From Rickettsiales bacterium (GTDB taxonomy: Bacteria; Pseudomonadota; Alphaproteobacteria; Rickettsiales; UBA998), in assembly GCA_028279475.1 (NCBI GenBank), contig JANQNR010000017.1:1-64000 (forward strand): DNA of 64,000 nucleotides. Direction: 5' to 3'. A model generated the notes under the pieces. That model had not been told where the DNA came from, did no database searches, and worked only from the letters and a program-made list of their open reading frames with translations. A program made the position numbers and the translations under genes. This document shows, one piece after another, positions 8,777 to 18,768 of the stretch; the stretch's first letter is position 1; every line of letters starts with the position of its first letter.

Positions 8777-9352
8777 TTATTGAGCACTCATAAACCCCAC
8801 CCGCTCAAACCCCCGCCTCAGCGTCAGTGGTGACACCCGGCACAGCCTTGCAACATCCTCCATATCCCACCCCTTCACCGTGACCATGCGGTGGGCGCAG
8901 CGCAGGCGGCATTCGGAGAGTTTGAAGGGGCGGCCTATATGCTTGCCGGATTGACGGGCGCTCTCTAACCCCAGCATCGTTCTCTCGACAATAATATTGC
9001 GCTCAAACTCCGCAATCGCACCCAGAATATGACAGACCAGCTTGCCGCTATGGGTGGTTGTATCAATGCCGTCGGTCATGGAGATAAACCCGACATTCCG
9101 CGCTGCCAGATCATCAATCACGCGGCATAAATAGGTCAATGACCGCGCCAGACGATCCAGCTTCCACACCACCAGCGCATCGCCGGATTGTGCGTGTGCC
9201 AGTGCATCACTTAACCCGGCGCGATCCTCACGCGCGCCACACACGGCATCATCGGTGAAAATCACCTCACACCCGGCACCTTTCAGCGCAAGCACCTGAT
9301 GGTCACAGACCTGTTTTGGCGAGGACACCCGCGCATATCCTATCTTTCTCAT
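8777..9352 (-). CDS. Small serine resolvase/invertase
   Basis: 191-residue recombinase of the Tn3 resolvase/Hin invertase class. The catalytic region begins MRKIGYARVSSPKQ (Ser nucleophile in ARVS), followed by VWKLDRLARS and AEFERNIIVERT, all hallmark motifs. The C-terminal 45 residues form a helix-turn-helix (DVARLCRVSPLTLRRGF). Length is normal. Its start overlaps the end of a 53-codon open frame by four bases. It could resolve element dimers or invert a segment; no paired recombination sites were identified. Confidence 0.92.
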   Translation of the reverse strand: MRKIGYARVSSPKQVCDHQVLALKGAGCEVIFTDDAVCGAREDRAGLSDALAHAQSGDALVVWKLDRLARSLTYLCRVIDDLAARNVGFISMTDGIDTTTHSGKLVCHILGAIAEFERNIIVERTMLGLESARQSGKHIGRPFKLSECRLRCAHRMVTVKGWDMEDVARLCRVSPLTLRRGFERVGFMSAQ

Positions 9353-9510
9353 CGCAGCATAAACTCCCAGCTTGATTTTTCATAAGGGAACCCTTTTGTA
9401 CGCACATAGATGTCCTCCGTTTGCCAAATCCCGAAAATCTGTACGCCGCAGATTTGCAGGCTTTTATAATTGAGCTTAACCATTTTTGAATCATTTCCCT
9501 CTACGTTCAT
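9349..9510 (-). CDS. Possible small gene translationally coupled to the resolvase
   Basis: 53-codon open frame beginning MNVEGNDSKMVKLNYK and ending in an ATGA overlap with the resolvase start. A purine-rich GGGAAGGG lies just upstream of its ATG, while the resolvase itself has no separate ribosome binding site. No family recognised. The coupling and the Shine-Dalgarno argue for translation; it could instead act only as a leader frame that loads ribosomes for the resolvase. Confidence 0.4.
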   Translation of the reverse strand: MNVEGNDSKMVKLNYKSLQICGVQIFGIWQTEDIYVRTKGFPYEKSSWEFMLR

Positions 9511-9522
9511 AACCCTTCCCTT

Positions 9523-9864
9523 ATGTTCAGGAAAATCGGCTGGCTGGCTAGTGTGCTGGCGATGGTTTTTTTGGTCTATCCACAGGAAATGCGGGCGGCA
9601 GAGGATATATTCACCAGCCGGGAATTTCTGACGTGGCCGGAAGAGAAGCAAGACGGCTATTTCCAGATTTCTGTTACCATGGCGACAGTGATTGCAACGC
9701 AGGCACAATCAAATGCGGCTTCATGCCTCAATGAATGGTATTTCAAAGACGTGGATAAACAGAATCAGCATATGCGCGAGGTATTACGCGATCATCCTGA
9801 TTTTCATCCATCTGGAACGATATTCGCCATTATACAGAAAGCATGTGGTGATATTATTCCGTAG
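9523..9864 (+). CDS. Secreted Rap1a/Tai-like small protein
   Basis: 113-residue exported protein. Residues 1-25 form a signal peptide (charged MFRKIGW, hydrophobic core LASVLAMVFLV, cleavage near MRAAED). The mature part has two cysteines (AASCLNEW and QKACGD) and helical segments arranged like Rap1a/Tai family periplasmic proteins, which include immunity proteins against secreted amidase effectors. That match is by pattern and tentative. No purine-rich ribosome binding site is visible before the ATG. It ends head-to-head with the coiled-coil gene on the other strand. Confidence 0.65.
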   Translation: MFRKIGWLASVLAMVFLVYPQEMRAAEDIFTSREFLTWPEEKQDGYFQISVTMATVIATQAQSNAASCLNEWYFKDVDKQNQHMREVLRDHPDFHPSGTIFAIIQKACGDIIP

Positions 9865-10617
9865 CTATGATGGTAGCTTTGGCACAGCAATGTGGAGAGG
9901 ATTATCAGCAGGAATGTTATGCACAACATTGTCATCTGACAGGGTTGGTTTGACCATATCCGGAGCTTTGGTCTGGATGTCACGCTGAATATCTTCCAAC
10001 TCCTCATGCAGTGACGGGTTGGTTTCATCGCTCAGGCGCTCTCGAGCATGGCCGAGCACATCAACCTGATATTCACGTAGCTCGAAGATGGTGCGTTCTA
10101 TGGCCTCGATGTCCTGCTTTTGTCGGACATAGTTGTCATAATCCTGGGTATTGCTGTGCCAGACAATGCCATCTATTGCCACCTGATTGGTCACTTGCGT
10201 GCCATCAGCGGTGACAACCCGGCCATCGGTATCACGGAACACCATCGTGCCACCCGGCAAGCGGGCAGCGTTTTCCAACAAAGCATCCATAGCAGTGTGT
10301 GCATCATCAAGGTCATCCTGCGCCTGTGCCAATGCTTGCTCGGTGATCGCTTCGGCATGGATGAGTAAATCCTTGGTCTCATGATAGAGTTTGGCATATT
10401 CCGCGTCATGCTCAAGCAACCACATCAGTGAGCGCATCGCCCGCGTGCGTTCTTCATCGGCTTTTTGCTGTGGGGAGGCGGTGGCATTGGACACCAGAAA
10501 CCGTTTCAACCGCCCTGTCTCACGCCCGGCCATTTCATTGTTCAGATCATCCACGTCTTGCTGTTGCCGCGCAAAACGTTGTGCCTGTGCTATCTGTTCA
10601 AAAGTTCCGTCCATCAT
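9865..10617 (-). CDS. Coiled-coil hypothetical protein of the element
   Basis: 250-residue soluble, highly charged and mostly helical protein. Coiled-coil stretches occur around QAQRFARQQQDVDDLNNEMA and EAIERTIFELREYQVDV, with a short beta-rich insert (GTMVFRDTDGRVVTADGTQV) between them. I chose the ATG pair at 10617/10614, preceded by AGGTGG. The frame stays open for 32 codons upstream, but there is no ribosome binding signal at that earlier start. Similar proteins occur on alphaproteobacterial conjugative elements; function unknown. Confidence 0.7.
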   Translation of the reverse strand: MMDGTFEQIAQAQRFARQQQDVDDLNNEMAGRETGRLKRFLVSNATASPQQKADEERTRAMRSLMWLLEHDAEYAKLYHETKDLLIHAEAITEQALAQAQDDLDDAHTAMDALLENAARLPGGTMVFRDTDGRVVTADGTQVTNQVAIDGIVWHSNTQDYDNYVRQKQDIEAIERTIFELREYQVDVLGHARERLSDETNPSLHEELEDIQRDIQTKAPDMVKPTLSDDNVVHNIPADNPLHIAVPKLPS

Positions 10618-11171
10618 GCCACCTGTGCCATATCGTCCAACGGCTTGGTGGGCCGGACGGTTGAGAATTTGCTGACATACGTCCGCTGCCACGATATGAG
10701 CCTTAAGACACATACCGCGTCCATCCGGCCCATAAAGCCGAATGTATGTCTGTCAGAATTCTCAGCCCTGACCGGGTGAATTTGCACCCGGAGTTTTACT
10801 GCCCCTATTATATCGTATTTACAGCCCGTGAGTCAAAGTTCATGGAGTCTTTGACTGCGGGGTTATTCCAGCGCGATGGTGGGATCAGCCTTTGGTGACG
10901 GTTCCGCCGCCCCGGCACCACAGCACTCTTCCACCCTGACCACTCCAACTCGTCCCGATTCCGGTTGCCTGTCAGACGGTGTCCTACGGACTGGTTTTCT
11001 TCTTGCTCTAACTTACGCAAGGTATGCGCGGGTGACACCGCGCCAACTCGGGAGGGGGAACAAACTTCCCCCGTCCACCCCCTCTGGTATAGCTGCCTGA
11101 TTGTACTGGAATTTTTCTTACTAAACCATTAGTGTAAATGTGCTAAACATGTTGGAACTAAAAGAAACGTC
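10618..11171. other. Gene-free, structured accessory region
   Basis: About 550 bases without a convincing gene. A 7-bp hairpin with CCGGGTG/CACCCGG arms at 10772-10791 is followed by GTTTT, so it may terminate plus-strand transcription. Three related ACATAC/GTATGT elements lie near 10676, 10710 and 10744. Bases 10850-11060 are GC-rich, with many short self-complementary segments, unlike the AT-rich gene that follows. It could hold a structured RNA, a transfer origin or regulatory sites; nothing identifies which. Confidence 0.4.
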
Positions 11172-13997
11172 ATGACATTTGCATCTTGGAGGAAATGCGA
11201 TTTCCAAATACACACCCCCCGTGATCCGAATTGGATTGGCGCACGTCCTGTAGGCGAAAACGAAATTATCCTTGGTACTAACAGTCAAGCAACTATTCAA
11301 GATGTTGAAACTGAACGTAGAAAATGGGCAGAAGGTTTTGTTGATAGCTGCATTGCAAAAGGTCTGGATGCCATAGCTATTACCGATCATCATGAGATGG
11401 TTATGATTCCTTATGTACAGGACACAATTTCTGCAAAAAAATCTGTGGATTCAAGTTTTGACCTGTGGCTTTTTCCTGGCATGGAATTAACAGCGCATGG
11501 AGGAGTTCAGTGCTTGATATTATTTGATGCTGATCTGTCATTAGAGTGGAGACAGCAAGCACAAGTACACTTAGGAATTGTCAGCGTGGAAATAAATGAA
11601 AAAAGTGCCAAAGCTGGTGCATTGGTACAGCTAACTCATAACTATGCAGATATTTCATGCAAGCTTGATGAAATTGAACAATTACGTGGTAAATACATTA
11701 TTCTACCTAATGTTTCCCAAGGAAACAGCCATACTGTATTAAAAGATGGGGCACACGCAGACTTTTTGAGAATGCCTTATATCGGCGGTTACTTGGATAA
11801 AGGTCAAACAATTGATACACTAGGAACAAAGAACAGGCGACGTATTTCTGGAAATGATAAGAAGTGGTCTAATAAATTCGTTTATCCGCTTCCGACTACC
11901 GATAGCAGAAATTCTAACTTCAATACCCTAGGCACAAATAATACATGGATTAAGCTAGCAGAACCAACAGCAGAAGCAATCAGACAAGCGTTTTTAAGCC
12001 ATCAGTCGCGTATATCAATTACACATCCAGAAACCCCTTCACTTTCAATTTCTTCTATATCGCTTGATGGGTCAACGATATTGAAACCTTTTACCCTAGA
12101 CATTAGTCCTGAACTGAATTCGATAATAGGGGGCCGGGGGAGTGGAAAAAGCTCATTCCTTGAATATCTGGCGTTTGGGCTAGGACGCAGTTCATATGAT
12201 TTACAAAGAGAGCATTTCTCTGGCACAGGGAGGATGAGCGATCTCATCAATGATACGTTTGTTTCAAAGATGGGGAACGTAATATTGAAAGTAAGCCAAG
12301 ATGGCGCAATATTTGAGGTAATCAGGAGCACAGAAAATGCTTATCAGCCACACATAATATATCCAAATGGTGAAACTCAGACCATTACAGTAAAAGAGTT
12401 GCGTTCTCTCTTTCCTGCCGTTGTTTACAGTCAAGGTGAACTTGCGGAATTGGGAAAAAAGACGGGTAAAAACACAAAACTTTCCGAGTTATTACAGTTT
12501 GTAGACCACAATTACAAACAGGCTGATGACCAACTTTTATCTGATATTGAGGCTGCAAAAAATGGTGTCAAAAAAAGCATTCATACTCTAATCGAAAGCT
12601 GGATTCTACAAGCAAAATTAAGAAAAAAATTGACTGCTAAACAGTCAATAAAGCAGCGTATTATAGCACTTGAAAAGACACTGCCTGAATTAGATGAGGA
12701 AGATAAGAGCAAAGTAGCTATTTTTGAAAAATCATCTGAGCTTGATGTTAAGCGTGTTAGGGCATCAGACCATACTGCACAGATTATGGACAGTTTGAAT
12801 TCCTTGTCATCAGAATTGCTTCATCAGCGCGAATTTTCTGATGCTACAGGAACTGCAATTGAACCTTTTGAAGAGAAATATAATTCTCTCTACAGAACTT
12901 TTGCCGAAGGAATTAACCAGCTAATAATAGATGTGAAATCTGAGTATAGTTTGTTAAAGCAAACTGAAGAACAGTGGGTGGAAGAACTATCCAGGACAAA
13001 AGAAACAAGGGATTCTATACTTGAGAAGTTCAGTGAGCATAAAACTGTTACTACTCAGATTTCAAAACTCAGAGATGAGTTGGCCGAAGTAGATCAAGAA
13101 ATTGGTAATTTAGAAACCAAGCAGCTTTCTTATAACGATCCATCCCGCCTTCTCAGAGAGACTATTGCGAAACTACATGAAACCAATAAGACTCGTATCC
13201 TCAAAACTCAGGAATGGGCACAAGAAATAGAGGCCCTTTCGGGAGGTAAAATAAAGGCTATTGTCGAAGAGAATGGTAACATATCCGAGATACGTGAAGC
13301 ACTAGATTATGTGGCTGCAAAAACAGGATCGCAGGAAAGCACAAGATTGAAAGCGCTTGACGAAACTATATCAGGAGGAGAGCCTATAGAGAATTTACTT
13401 GATACGCTCAGAACAGAATGCATGTCGGTTATGTACTGGCAGCTTGTAGGTTCAACTATGGGAGAAGAAAAACCTGCAACTACAAAACTCTTTGATCTTA
13501 TTGGTAATGCTGACCGTGTTAAGTCATCTCTCATGGATGTGATGGATACTTCACGTATTGAAATGATATCGACAGCTTTATCAAAGCCAGAAATTACTCT
13601 AAGTTACTGTGATAGGAATCGTGAAATATCTTTCGAAAAAGCGTCTGAGGGTCAAAGGGCAGCAGCGTTGTTATTCATGTTATTAGAGCAATCTGGTGGC
13701 CCTCTTGTTATAGATCAGCCAGAAGGGGATTTGGATAACAAGATTATTTCTGATTTAACAGATGCGCTTCACGATGCAAAAAAGAAACGGCAAATTGTAT
13801 TTGTAAGCCATAATGCAAATATTGTAGTAAATGGATCATCTGAATTTGTTGGATATCTTGATGTCGAGCAAGACGGTTCAAGGCAATTTGGATGTTCTGG
13901 CGCAATAGACTCTCAAAAAATAAGGGAAGTGATTACATCAACAATGGAAGGCGGTGAGAAAGCGTTTAAAGATCGTCAAAGCAAGTATGGATTTTAA
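11172..13997 (+). CDS. PHP-domain/SMC-like ATPase (TrlF type), candidate defence protein
   Basis: 941-residue fusion. The N-terminal PHP phosphoesterase domain carries metal-binding motifs QIHTPRD (His14) and AITDHHE (about 69-75). An ABC/SMC-type ATPase head follows, with Walker A IGGRGSGKSSF near 319, then long coiled coils (about 440-760). The second head half has a signature-like ASEGQRAAAL near 825, Walker B LVIDQPEGDLDN near 843 and the H-loop FVSHNANIV near 877. This is the TrlF-family architecture. Family members act as ATPases coupled to a metal-dependent phosphoesterase and recur beside defence genes, so nuclease-based defence is a reasonable inference, not shown here. The gene is AT-rich against its surroundings and stands alone on the plus strand. 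Confidence 0.85.
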   Translation: MTFASWRKCDFQIHTPRDPNWIGARPVGENEIILGTNSQATIQDVETERRKWAEGFVDSCIAKGLDAIAITDHHEMVMIPYVQDTISAKKSVDSSFDLWLFPGMELTAHGGVQCLILFDADLSLEWRQQAQVHLGIVSVEINEKSAKAGALVQLTHNYADISCKLDEIEQLRGKYIILPNVSQGNSHTVLKDGAHADFLRMPYIGGYLDKGQTIDTLGTKNRRRISGNDKKWSNKFVYPLPTTDSRNSNFNTLGTNNTWIKLAEPTAEAIRQAFLSHQSRISITHPETPSLSISSISLDGSTILKPFTLDISPELNSIIGGRGSGKSSFLEYLAFGLGRSSYDLQREHFSGTGRMSDLINDTFVSKMGNVILKVSQDGAIFEVIRSTENAYQPHIIYPNGETQTITVKELRSLFPAVVYSQGELAELGKKTGKNTKLSELLQFVDHNYKQADDQLLSDIEAAKNGVKKSIHTLIESWILQAKLRKKLTAKQSIKQRIIALEKTLPELDEEDKSKVAIFEKSSELDVKRVRASDHTAQIMDSLNSLSSELLHQREFSDATGTAIEPFEEKYNSLYRTFAEGINQLIIDVKSEYSLLKQTEEQWVEELSRTKETRDSILEKFSEHKTVTTQISKLRDELAEVDQEIGNLETKQLSYNDPSRLLRETIAKLHETNKTRILKTQEWAQEIEALSGGKIKAIVEENGNISEIREALDYVAAKTGSQESTRLKALDETISGGEPIENLLDTLRTECMSVMYWQLVGSTMGEEKPATTKLFDLIGNADRVKSSLMDVMDTSRIEMISTALSKPEITLSYCDRNREISFEKASEGQRAAALLFMLLEQSGGPLVIDQPEGDLDNKIISDLTDALHDAKKKRQIVFVSHNANIVVNGSSEFVGYLDVEQDGSRQFGCSGAIDSQKIREVITSTMEGGEKAFKDRQSKYGF

Positions 13998-14025
13998 CTC
14001 ACGTTGAGGCAATATCACACCATTC

Positions 14026-14055
14026 CCACTTTTTAAGTGGCTTTCTTCAAGAAAG
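14026..14055. terminator. Two abutting hairpins between the TrlF-type gene and the RTX gene
   Basis: Two perfect short hairpins lie back to back: CCACTT/AAGTGG around TTT (14026-14040) and CTTTCT/AGAAAG around TCA (14041-14055). They sit between two convergent genes, so they probably end both transcripts. No strong T tract follows immediately, so intrinsic termination is unproven. Confidence 0.45.
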
Positions 14056-14118
14056 CAGGGGAAGTCTACGCTGATTTTTATTTTACGTTTATATCACCTC
14101 TATGTTACGGCTTTTTAA

Positions 14119-17100
14119 TTAGCTGAAGATAAAATCTGTTGCTGTAAAGCTGTAGCTCGATCCTTCAAAGCCGATAGCAAAGTCACCATTGGTAATTTGT
14201 GTCCAGCTACCATAGTCATTGACGGTTAGGTCACCAAAACCACTAAAACCAAGTGCTGAAAGGTCATAGACGTCTATACCATTGGTGAAGTTAGTTACAT
14301 ATTCTGCCGTATTGTTGCTCAGTGCTGATTCACTAATGTTGTTGATAACAATCGTATCGGCACCTGCGCCCAGCAAGATATAATCATATCCTTGACCACC
14401 AGTAATCGTATTATTACCGCCATCGCTTACAAAAATATTATCGTTGCCGCTGCCGCCAAGAATGAAATCATGGCCTGTACCACCGACAATATCATCATTA
14501 CCTTCGCCGCCGGTGAGTGAATCGTTACCATCTTCACCAAAGATCGTGTCATTGCCATCTCCGCCATCTGCAAAGTCATTGTCTGCACCACTGACTAATT
14601 CATCTGCGTCATTTCCACCGAGAAGCGTATCATTGCCTGCGTCACCAAAAAGTGTGTCCTCACCTGTCAATCCTTCAATCAGGTTTGGAGCAGAAGTGCC
14701 ATAGAGTACGTCATCACTGGATGTACCAGTGAATCTCGAAAAACTATCAACAAAGATAAAGTCACTGGCTGTTAGTGTAATATCGCCATTTTCAATAATA
14801 AGCTCAAACGTCCCAGTATCGCTGATCGTGGTTTTGCTGCTGGTCTGAGTGTAGCCAAGCACAGTACCGAAGGCTGCACCAGATTGAATCCCGGTGAAGC
14901 CAAGGTCAGACAATTGAATCAGGTCAATTCCGTCTTCAAAGTCCTTGATACGGTCGGGATTAGTGTTCAGGCTATCGGTCAATTGATCGAACAGGAAGAT
15001 GTCCGCACCAACACCGCCCCACATGTCATCTTTACCAGTAGACCCGTTGAGCGTATCATTGCCGCCATCACCGAACAGATCATCGCCGCCGTCATCGCCG
15101 TCAAGATAGTCATCTTCGGAGCCGCCATTGATGATGTCGGTGCCAGTACCACCAAGCAGGCTATCTTCTCCGATTCCACCGTTGAGTGTGTCATTTCCGG
15201 CACTGCCGAACAGTGTGTCATCTCCTGTTCCGCCAGTCAGACTGTCATTATTGGTATTACCGTCTATCTCATCATCTCCGTCATCACCATCCAGTGTATC
15301 GGCTCCCTTACCTCCTTCAATCGTGTCATTTCCACTGTTGCCGGAAACGGTGTCATCTCCATCGCCGCCTTTAAGGCTGTCCTTTCCGTCGCCACCACTC
15401 AGACTATCATTACCAGAGTCACCCGTTAGGGTATCTTCGCCACTACCGCCATTGAGCGTGTCGGAACCGGAAGATCCTATCAGGCTATCATTTCCGGCAT
15501 CACCATTGAGAATGTCATCATCGCTGTTACCGCTGATCGTATCATTGCCGCCTTCACCATAAACGGTATCGTTACCTGAGCCTGCCGTCACGTTATCATT
15601 TCCATCTCCAGCATTAATGCTGTCATGGCCGCCTGTCGTGCTGATCGTATCATCACCGGATGTACCTGTAATGGTATCGGCACTACCTGTACCGTTGATT
15701 ATCTGACCACTGGACGCATCAAACAGAAAATCAGCGTTGGTCAAACTGACTGTATAATCACCATTCAGGTAAAACTCAAAATCACTCTGGTCTGAACGCA
15801 CATAGGTTCGGTTACTGCTGCTACTATACGATAGGCGCAGTTCTCCGGCAGAAGTTGTACCAGAGACCAGTGCATCAAAGTCCAAACCACTAAGGTCGAT
15901 CTTATCATCACCAACAACAAAATCGGTGATCGAGTCCTGACCGCCGCTTGCTGTACTATGTGTCAAATCAGAGAACTTAAACACATCCGATCCAGTTCCA
16001 CCAGTTAGTGTATCACGATCTGCGCCGCCATCCAGTGTATCGGCATCGGAACCCCCATCAAGCAGATCATTGCCATCGTCACCAAGTAAAAGGTCATCAC
16101 CGTTGCCCCCATCAAGCGTATCATTGATAATGTAGCCTGTAAGCGTATCGTTTCCTGCTAGGCCGTCTGCAACATTGACTCCGTTAGTACCAATGCGAAT
16201 GTTATCGTCACCCGATGTGCCTTCCACTGCTTTAGCGAAGACATCACTATCGACATTGAAGATGGTGCCGTCGGCGAAATGGACTTCATCCATCGCATCA
16301 TCGTTATACCATGTGATAGACCCACCATCACTCACAAATACCTGAATACCCCATGGCTCACTTCCAGATGCAGTAGTGCCTGTTTCAAACACTCTAACGT
16401 TTCTAAAATAGACATCTGATGGGTCAATATCGATCAACACTAACGTGTTGGTATCTGCAGATACATCAAACTCACGTATACGATCTTCGCCATCACCAAA
16501 TGAATAATAATATGTGTCAGAACCTAAATCACCAAACAGGCGATCAAATCCCTGACCACCAGTAATCGTGTCGTCACCTTCACCACCATCTATATAATCG
16601 AAGCTATCATTGCCTTTTAAGATATCGTCACTGTCATGACCTTCAAGATAGTGACCACTCAGGTTTATCAACTCTATATTATATCCTGCCGTATCATTGG
16701 CAGCGTTCTTTATCGCACCTTTACTTAATCCGAAATCACCTGCATATTCTATCAAGGTACGCGCAATTTCAGACCAGTAAACATCCTTATCGGCACTATT
16801 CTGAGGTTCAAGTTGTGTCGCATTATTCAAAATCGTTTCATAACCAATCGAGAAATGCAGGCTGTCCGTTGGATAATGATAATCTGGATCACCGAATACC
16901 TCGCCGAGCGCACCTTGAGCAATGAAACGTGTACTCAATGCTCCAGCCAGCACCCCATACTCTGCAGAAATACGATAGTCAGATAATATATTTAAAATAT
17001 CAGTATCTTCATAATATGATACGCCATCACCACGGAATGCTTCTAATACCGCCACTTGCCGTGCATCTGTGTGTTCACGCAGTCCTGTTCTGTCGATACC

Positions 17101-18759
17101 GCTCACACCTGCCCACTCAGATATGACCTCATCCAGTTTTTCTATATACTGATCTAATTGTGTCAGGGACAAGCTGTCTAAATCTTGCATGGAGGTCATT
17201 AATGCAGAGGATTCTGACAATGCATATTCCATAGATTTTACATCACCGTATCCTCGTGATGCAGGAAGCAGCAACGCTGCGGCATCGATTTCGGATGGTT
17301 CGCCCCTATACCATGCATCTGGTTGATTGGTCTGTAAAAATATATCTTTGCTTAAATATGTTTGCCCATTGCGAACAAAAGTGCTGCTTGCAGAGCCAAG
17401 TAATTCCAGTGAAAGTTCGGTGATGTTCAGGGCATCCATTGTATATAGTTCGGATGCGGCACTTTCACCATTTTGGTCAGCATCAATCCAGACACGCAAA
17501 TTATTCCACTCAGCATCTGCCGCGTCGATGACACTTTCAGAGCTTCCGCTATCATTGGTATTTAGCAGCGCCAACTTCTCATAGGCCAGTAATTCATCGC
17601 TGTTACCAAATAATTCATTTTGATTGTTAATCACTCCATCACCGTTGTAATCCATAGCCAACCAACCTTCATCAGGTTGTAGCCATGCAACATCTTCGAC
17701 AAATCCATCATTATCGATGTCAAAATAAACATCATTATCCCACCATGGGACGGTTTCAATGAAACCTGAGCCGTTCAAGTCAAGCGCAATGGGTGATAAA
17801 ATGACGAGCCCATCCAACGCGCTGGAAATTTCCTCATTTGGTTCACCTTCATCATCGTCACTTTCATTCTCCAATTCAATCCCGTAATCACCGTCAGCCC
17901 AGCCTTTCAGGGTAACGGTATCATTACCATCTTCAATTGTCAGATCGTTGCCAGAACGGATCAGTGTTTTACCGTTCAGCGTATATTCGCCATTGCCAGC
18001 CTCCGTTGCTGTGCCCGTAAAAGCGCTGCTGCCAAAGTAAATACGATCCGTGTCACCCTTATCAACGATTGTATCACTACCACCCAGATAAAAAGAATCC
18101 GTGCCCTTACCGCCCTCCAGATAGTCATCGCCAGCTCCCCCGTCGAGAGTGTCGTTTCCTTCGCCGCCATTAAGAAAATCATTGCCAGCACCACCATCAA
18201 TACTATCGTCGCCATCCCACGTTCCAATGGAGTCATTACCATCAAGTCCGTTAACAGTATCATCTGCATTACCTGTGCTTAGAAAATTTGCACCGTTTGT
18301 GAGGTCTACATTTATACTGAACGCTTCATCATTGAACATGACATTTGTGCTGATACCGGGAAAACCTCCTGTTACATCGGCAGGGGTTGCTTGTGCGATG
18401 TGCGCACTTATAGAAATGCCAACCATATCTAGCAATGTATTTATATAGGAATTACTATTCTGATCAGTATCATAATCAATATCTTGTAAGGCGAATTGAT
18501 CACGTAATTTTACCAGTACATTCCATGCATCATCATTCGTTACTTCTCCGAAATTAATTGCTGTAGAAGCATACTTTCCAGAAACTTGATAGTTGGGTGT
18601 GGTGCTAGAATGAGATCGACTTGCTGGCAAGACGCCCCAGGAACCTAAAATAACTGAATCGGGTGCCTGAACCTCAATTTCATTATCATCTCTTACTAGT
18701 TGTAAATGTCCCCATGTCGTTGATGGAATTAAATTTGTTGCTAAATAGATAGTGCTCAT
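14119..18759 (-). CDS. Large RTX calcium-binding protein with FrpC-like segment
   Basis: 1546-residue protein, probably exported by a type I system. Residues 1-165 are unique. A first block of glycine-rich nonapeptides (GGxGxDxLx) spans about 165-235. A FrpA/FrpC-like segment near 310-480 has ALDLNGSGF, FDIDNDGF and MDYNGDGVINNQNELFG, typical calcium-binding loops of RTX toxins. A unique helical region follows (about 480-700). Several RTX blocks then alternate with DKIDLSGLDF-type segments, each ending in an LTNADFLF or LTASDFIF motif. The protein ends TATDFIFS. AGGAG precedes the start. A 230-residue gene lies nine bases upstream. No HlyB/HlyD/TolC genes are in the window. Confidence 0.88.
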   Translation of the reverse strand: MSTIYLATNLIPSTTWGHLQLVRDDNEIEVQAPDSVILGSWGVLPASRSHSSTTPNYQVSGKYASTAINFGEVTNDDAWNVLVKLRDQFALQDIDYDTDQNSNSYINTLLDMVGISISAHIAQATPADVTGGFPGISTNVMFNDEAFSINVDLTNGANFLSTGNADDTVNGLDGNDSIGTWDGDDSIDGGAGNDFLNGGEGNDTLDGGAGDDYLEGGKGTDSFYLGGSDTIVDKGDTDRIYFGSSAFTGTATEAGNGEYTLNGKTLIRSGNDLTIEDGNDTVTLKGWADGDYGIELENESDDDEGEPNEEISSALDGLVILSPIALDLNGSGFIETVPWWDNDVYFDIDNDGFVEDVAWLQPDEGWLAMDYNGDGVINNQNELFGNSDELLAYEKLALLNTNDSGSSESVIDAADAEWNNLRVWIDADQNGESAASELYTMDALNITELSLELLGSASSTFVRNGQTYLSKDIFLQTNQPDAWYRGEPSEIDAAALLLPASRGYGDVKSMEYALSESSALMTSMQDLDSLSLTQLDQYIEKLDEVISEWAGVSGIDRTGLREHTDARQVAVLEAFRGDGVSYYEDTDILNILSDYRISAEYGVLAGALSTRFIAQGALGEVFGDPDYHYPTDSLHFSIGYETILNNATQLEPQNSADKDVYWSEIARTLIEYAGDFGLSKGAIKNAANDTAGYNIELINLSGHYLEGHDSDDILKGNDSFDYIDGGEGDDTITGGQGFDRLFGDLGSDTYYYSFGDGEDRIREFDVSADTNTLVLIDIDPSDVYFRNVRVFETGTTASGSEPWGIQVFVSDGGSITWYNDDAMDEVHFADGTIFNVDSDVFAKAVEGTSGDDNIRIGTNGVNVADGLAGNDTLTGYIINDTLDGGNGDDLLLGDDGNDLLDGGSDADTLDGGADRDTLTGGTGSDVFKFSDLTHSTASGGQDSITDFVVGDDKIDLSGLDFDALVSGTTSAGELRLSYSSSSNRTYVRSDQSDFEFYLNGDYTVSLTNADFLFDASSGQIINGTGSADTITGTSGDDTISTTGGHDSINAGDGNDNVTAGSGNDTVYGEGGNDTISGNSDDDILNGDAGNDSLIGSSGSDTLNGGSGEDTLTGDSGNDSLSGGDGKDSLKGGDGDDTVSGNSGNDTIEGGKGADTLDGDDGDDEIDGNTNNDSLTGGTGDDTLFGSAGNDTLNGGIGEDSLLGGTGTDIINGGSEDDYLDGDDGGDDLFGDGGNDTLNGSTGKDDMWGGVGADIFLFDQLTDSLNTNPDRIKDFEDGIDLIQLSDLGFTGIQSGAAFGTVLGYTQTSSKTTISDTGTFELIIENGDITLTASDFIFVDSFSRFTGTSSDDVLYGTSAPNLIEGLTGEDTLFGDAGNDTLLGGNDADELVSGADNDFADGGDGNDTIFGEDGNDSLTGGEGNDDIVGGTGHDFILGGSGNDNIFVSDGGNNTITGGQGYDYILLGAGADTIVINNISESALSNNTAEYVTNFTNGIDVYDLSALGFSGFGDLTVNDYGSWTQITNGDFAIGFEGSSYSFTATDFIFS

Positions 18760-18768
18760 GGTGTTCTC

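Noticed and set aside
10808-11038. 76-codon minus-strand frame starting with GTG
   Set aside because: No ribosome binding site, and Arg/Asn-rich composition that looks like translated structured DNA. Kept only as part of the gene-free region.
14884-15562. Plus-strand frames rich in Ile/Val and Ser/Pro repeats
   Set aside because: They are reverse reads of the RTX nonapeptide repeats of the gene at 14119-18759; similar mirror frames lie opposite the RTX blocks at 48-52 kb.
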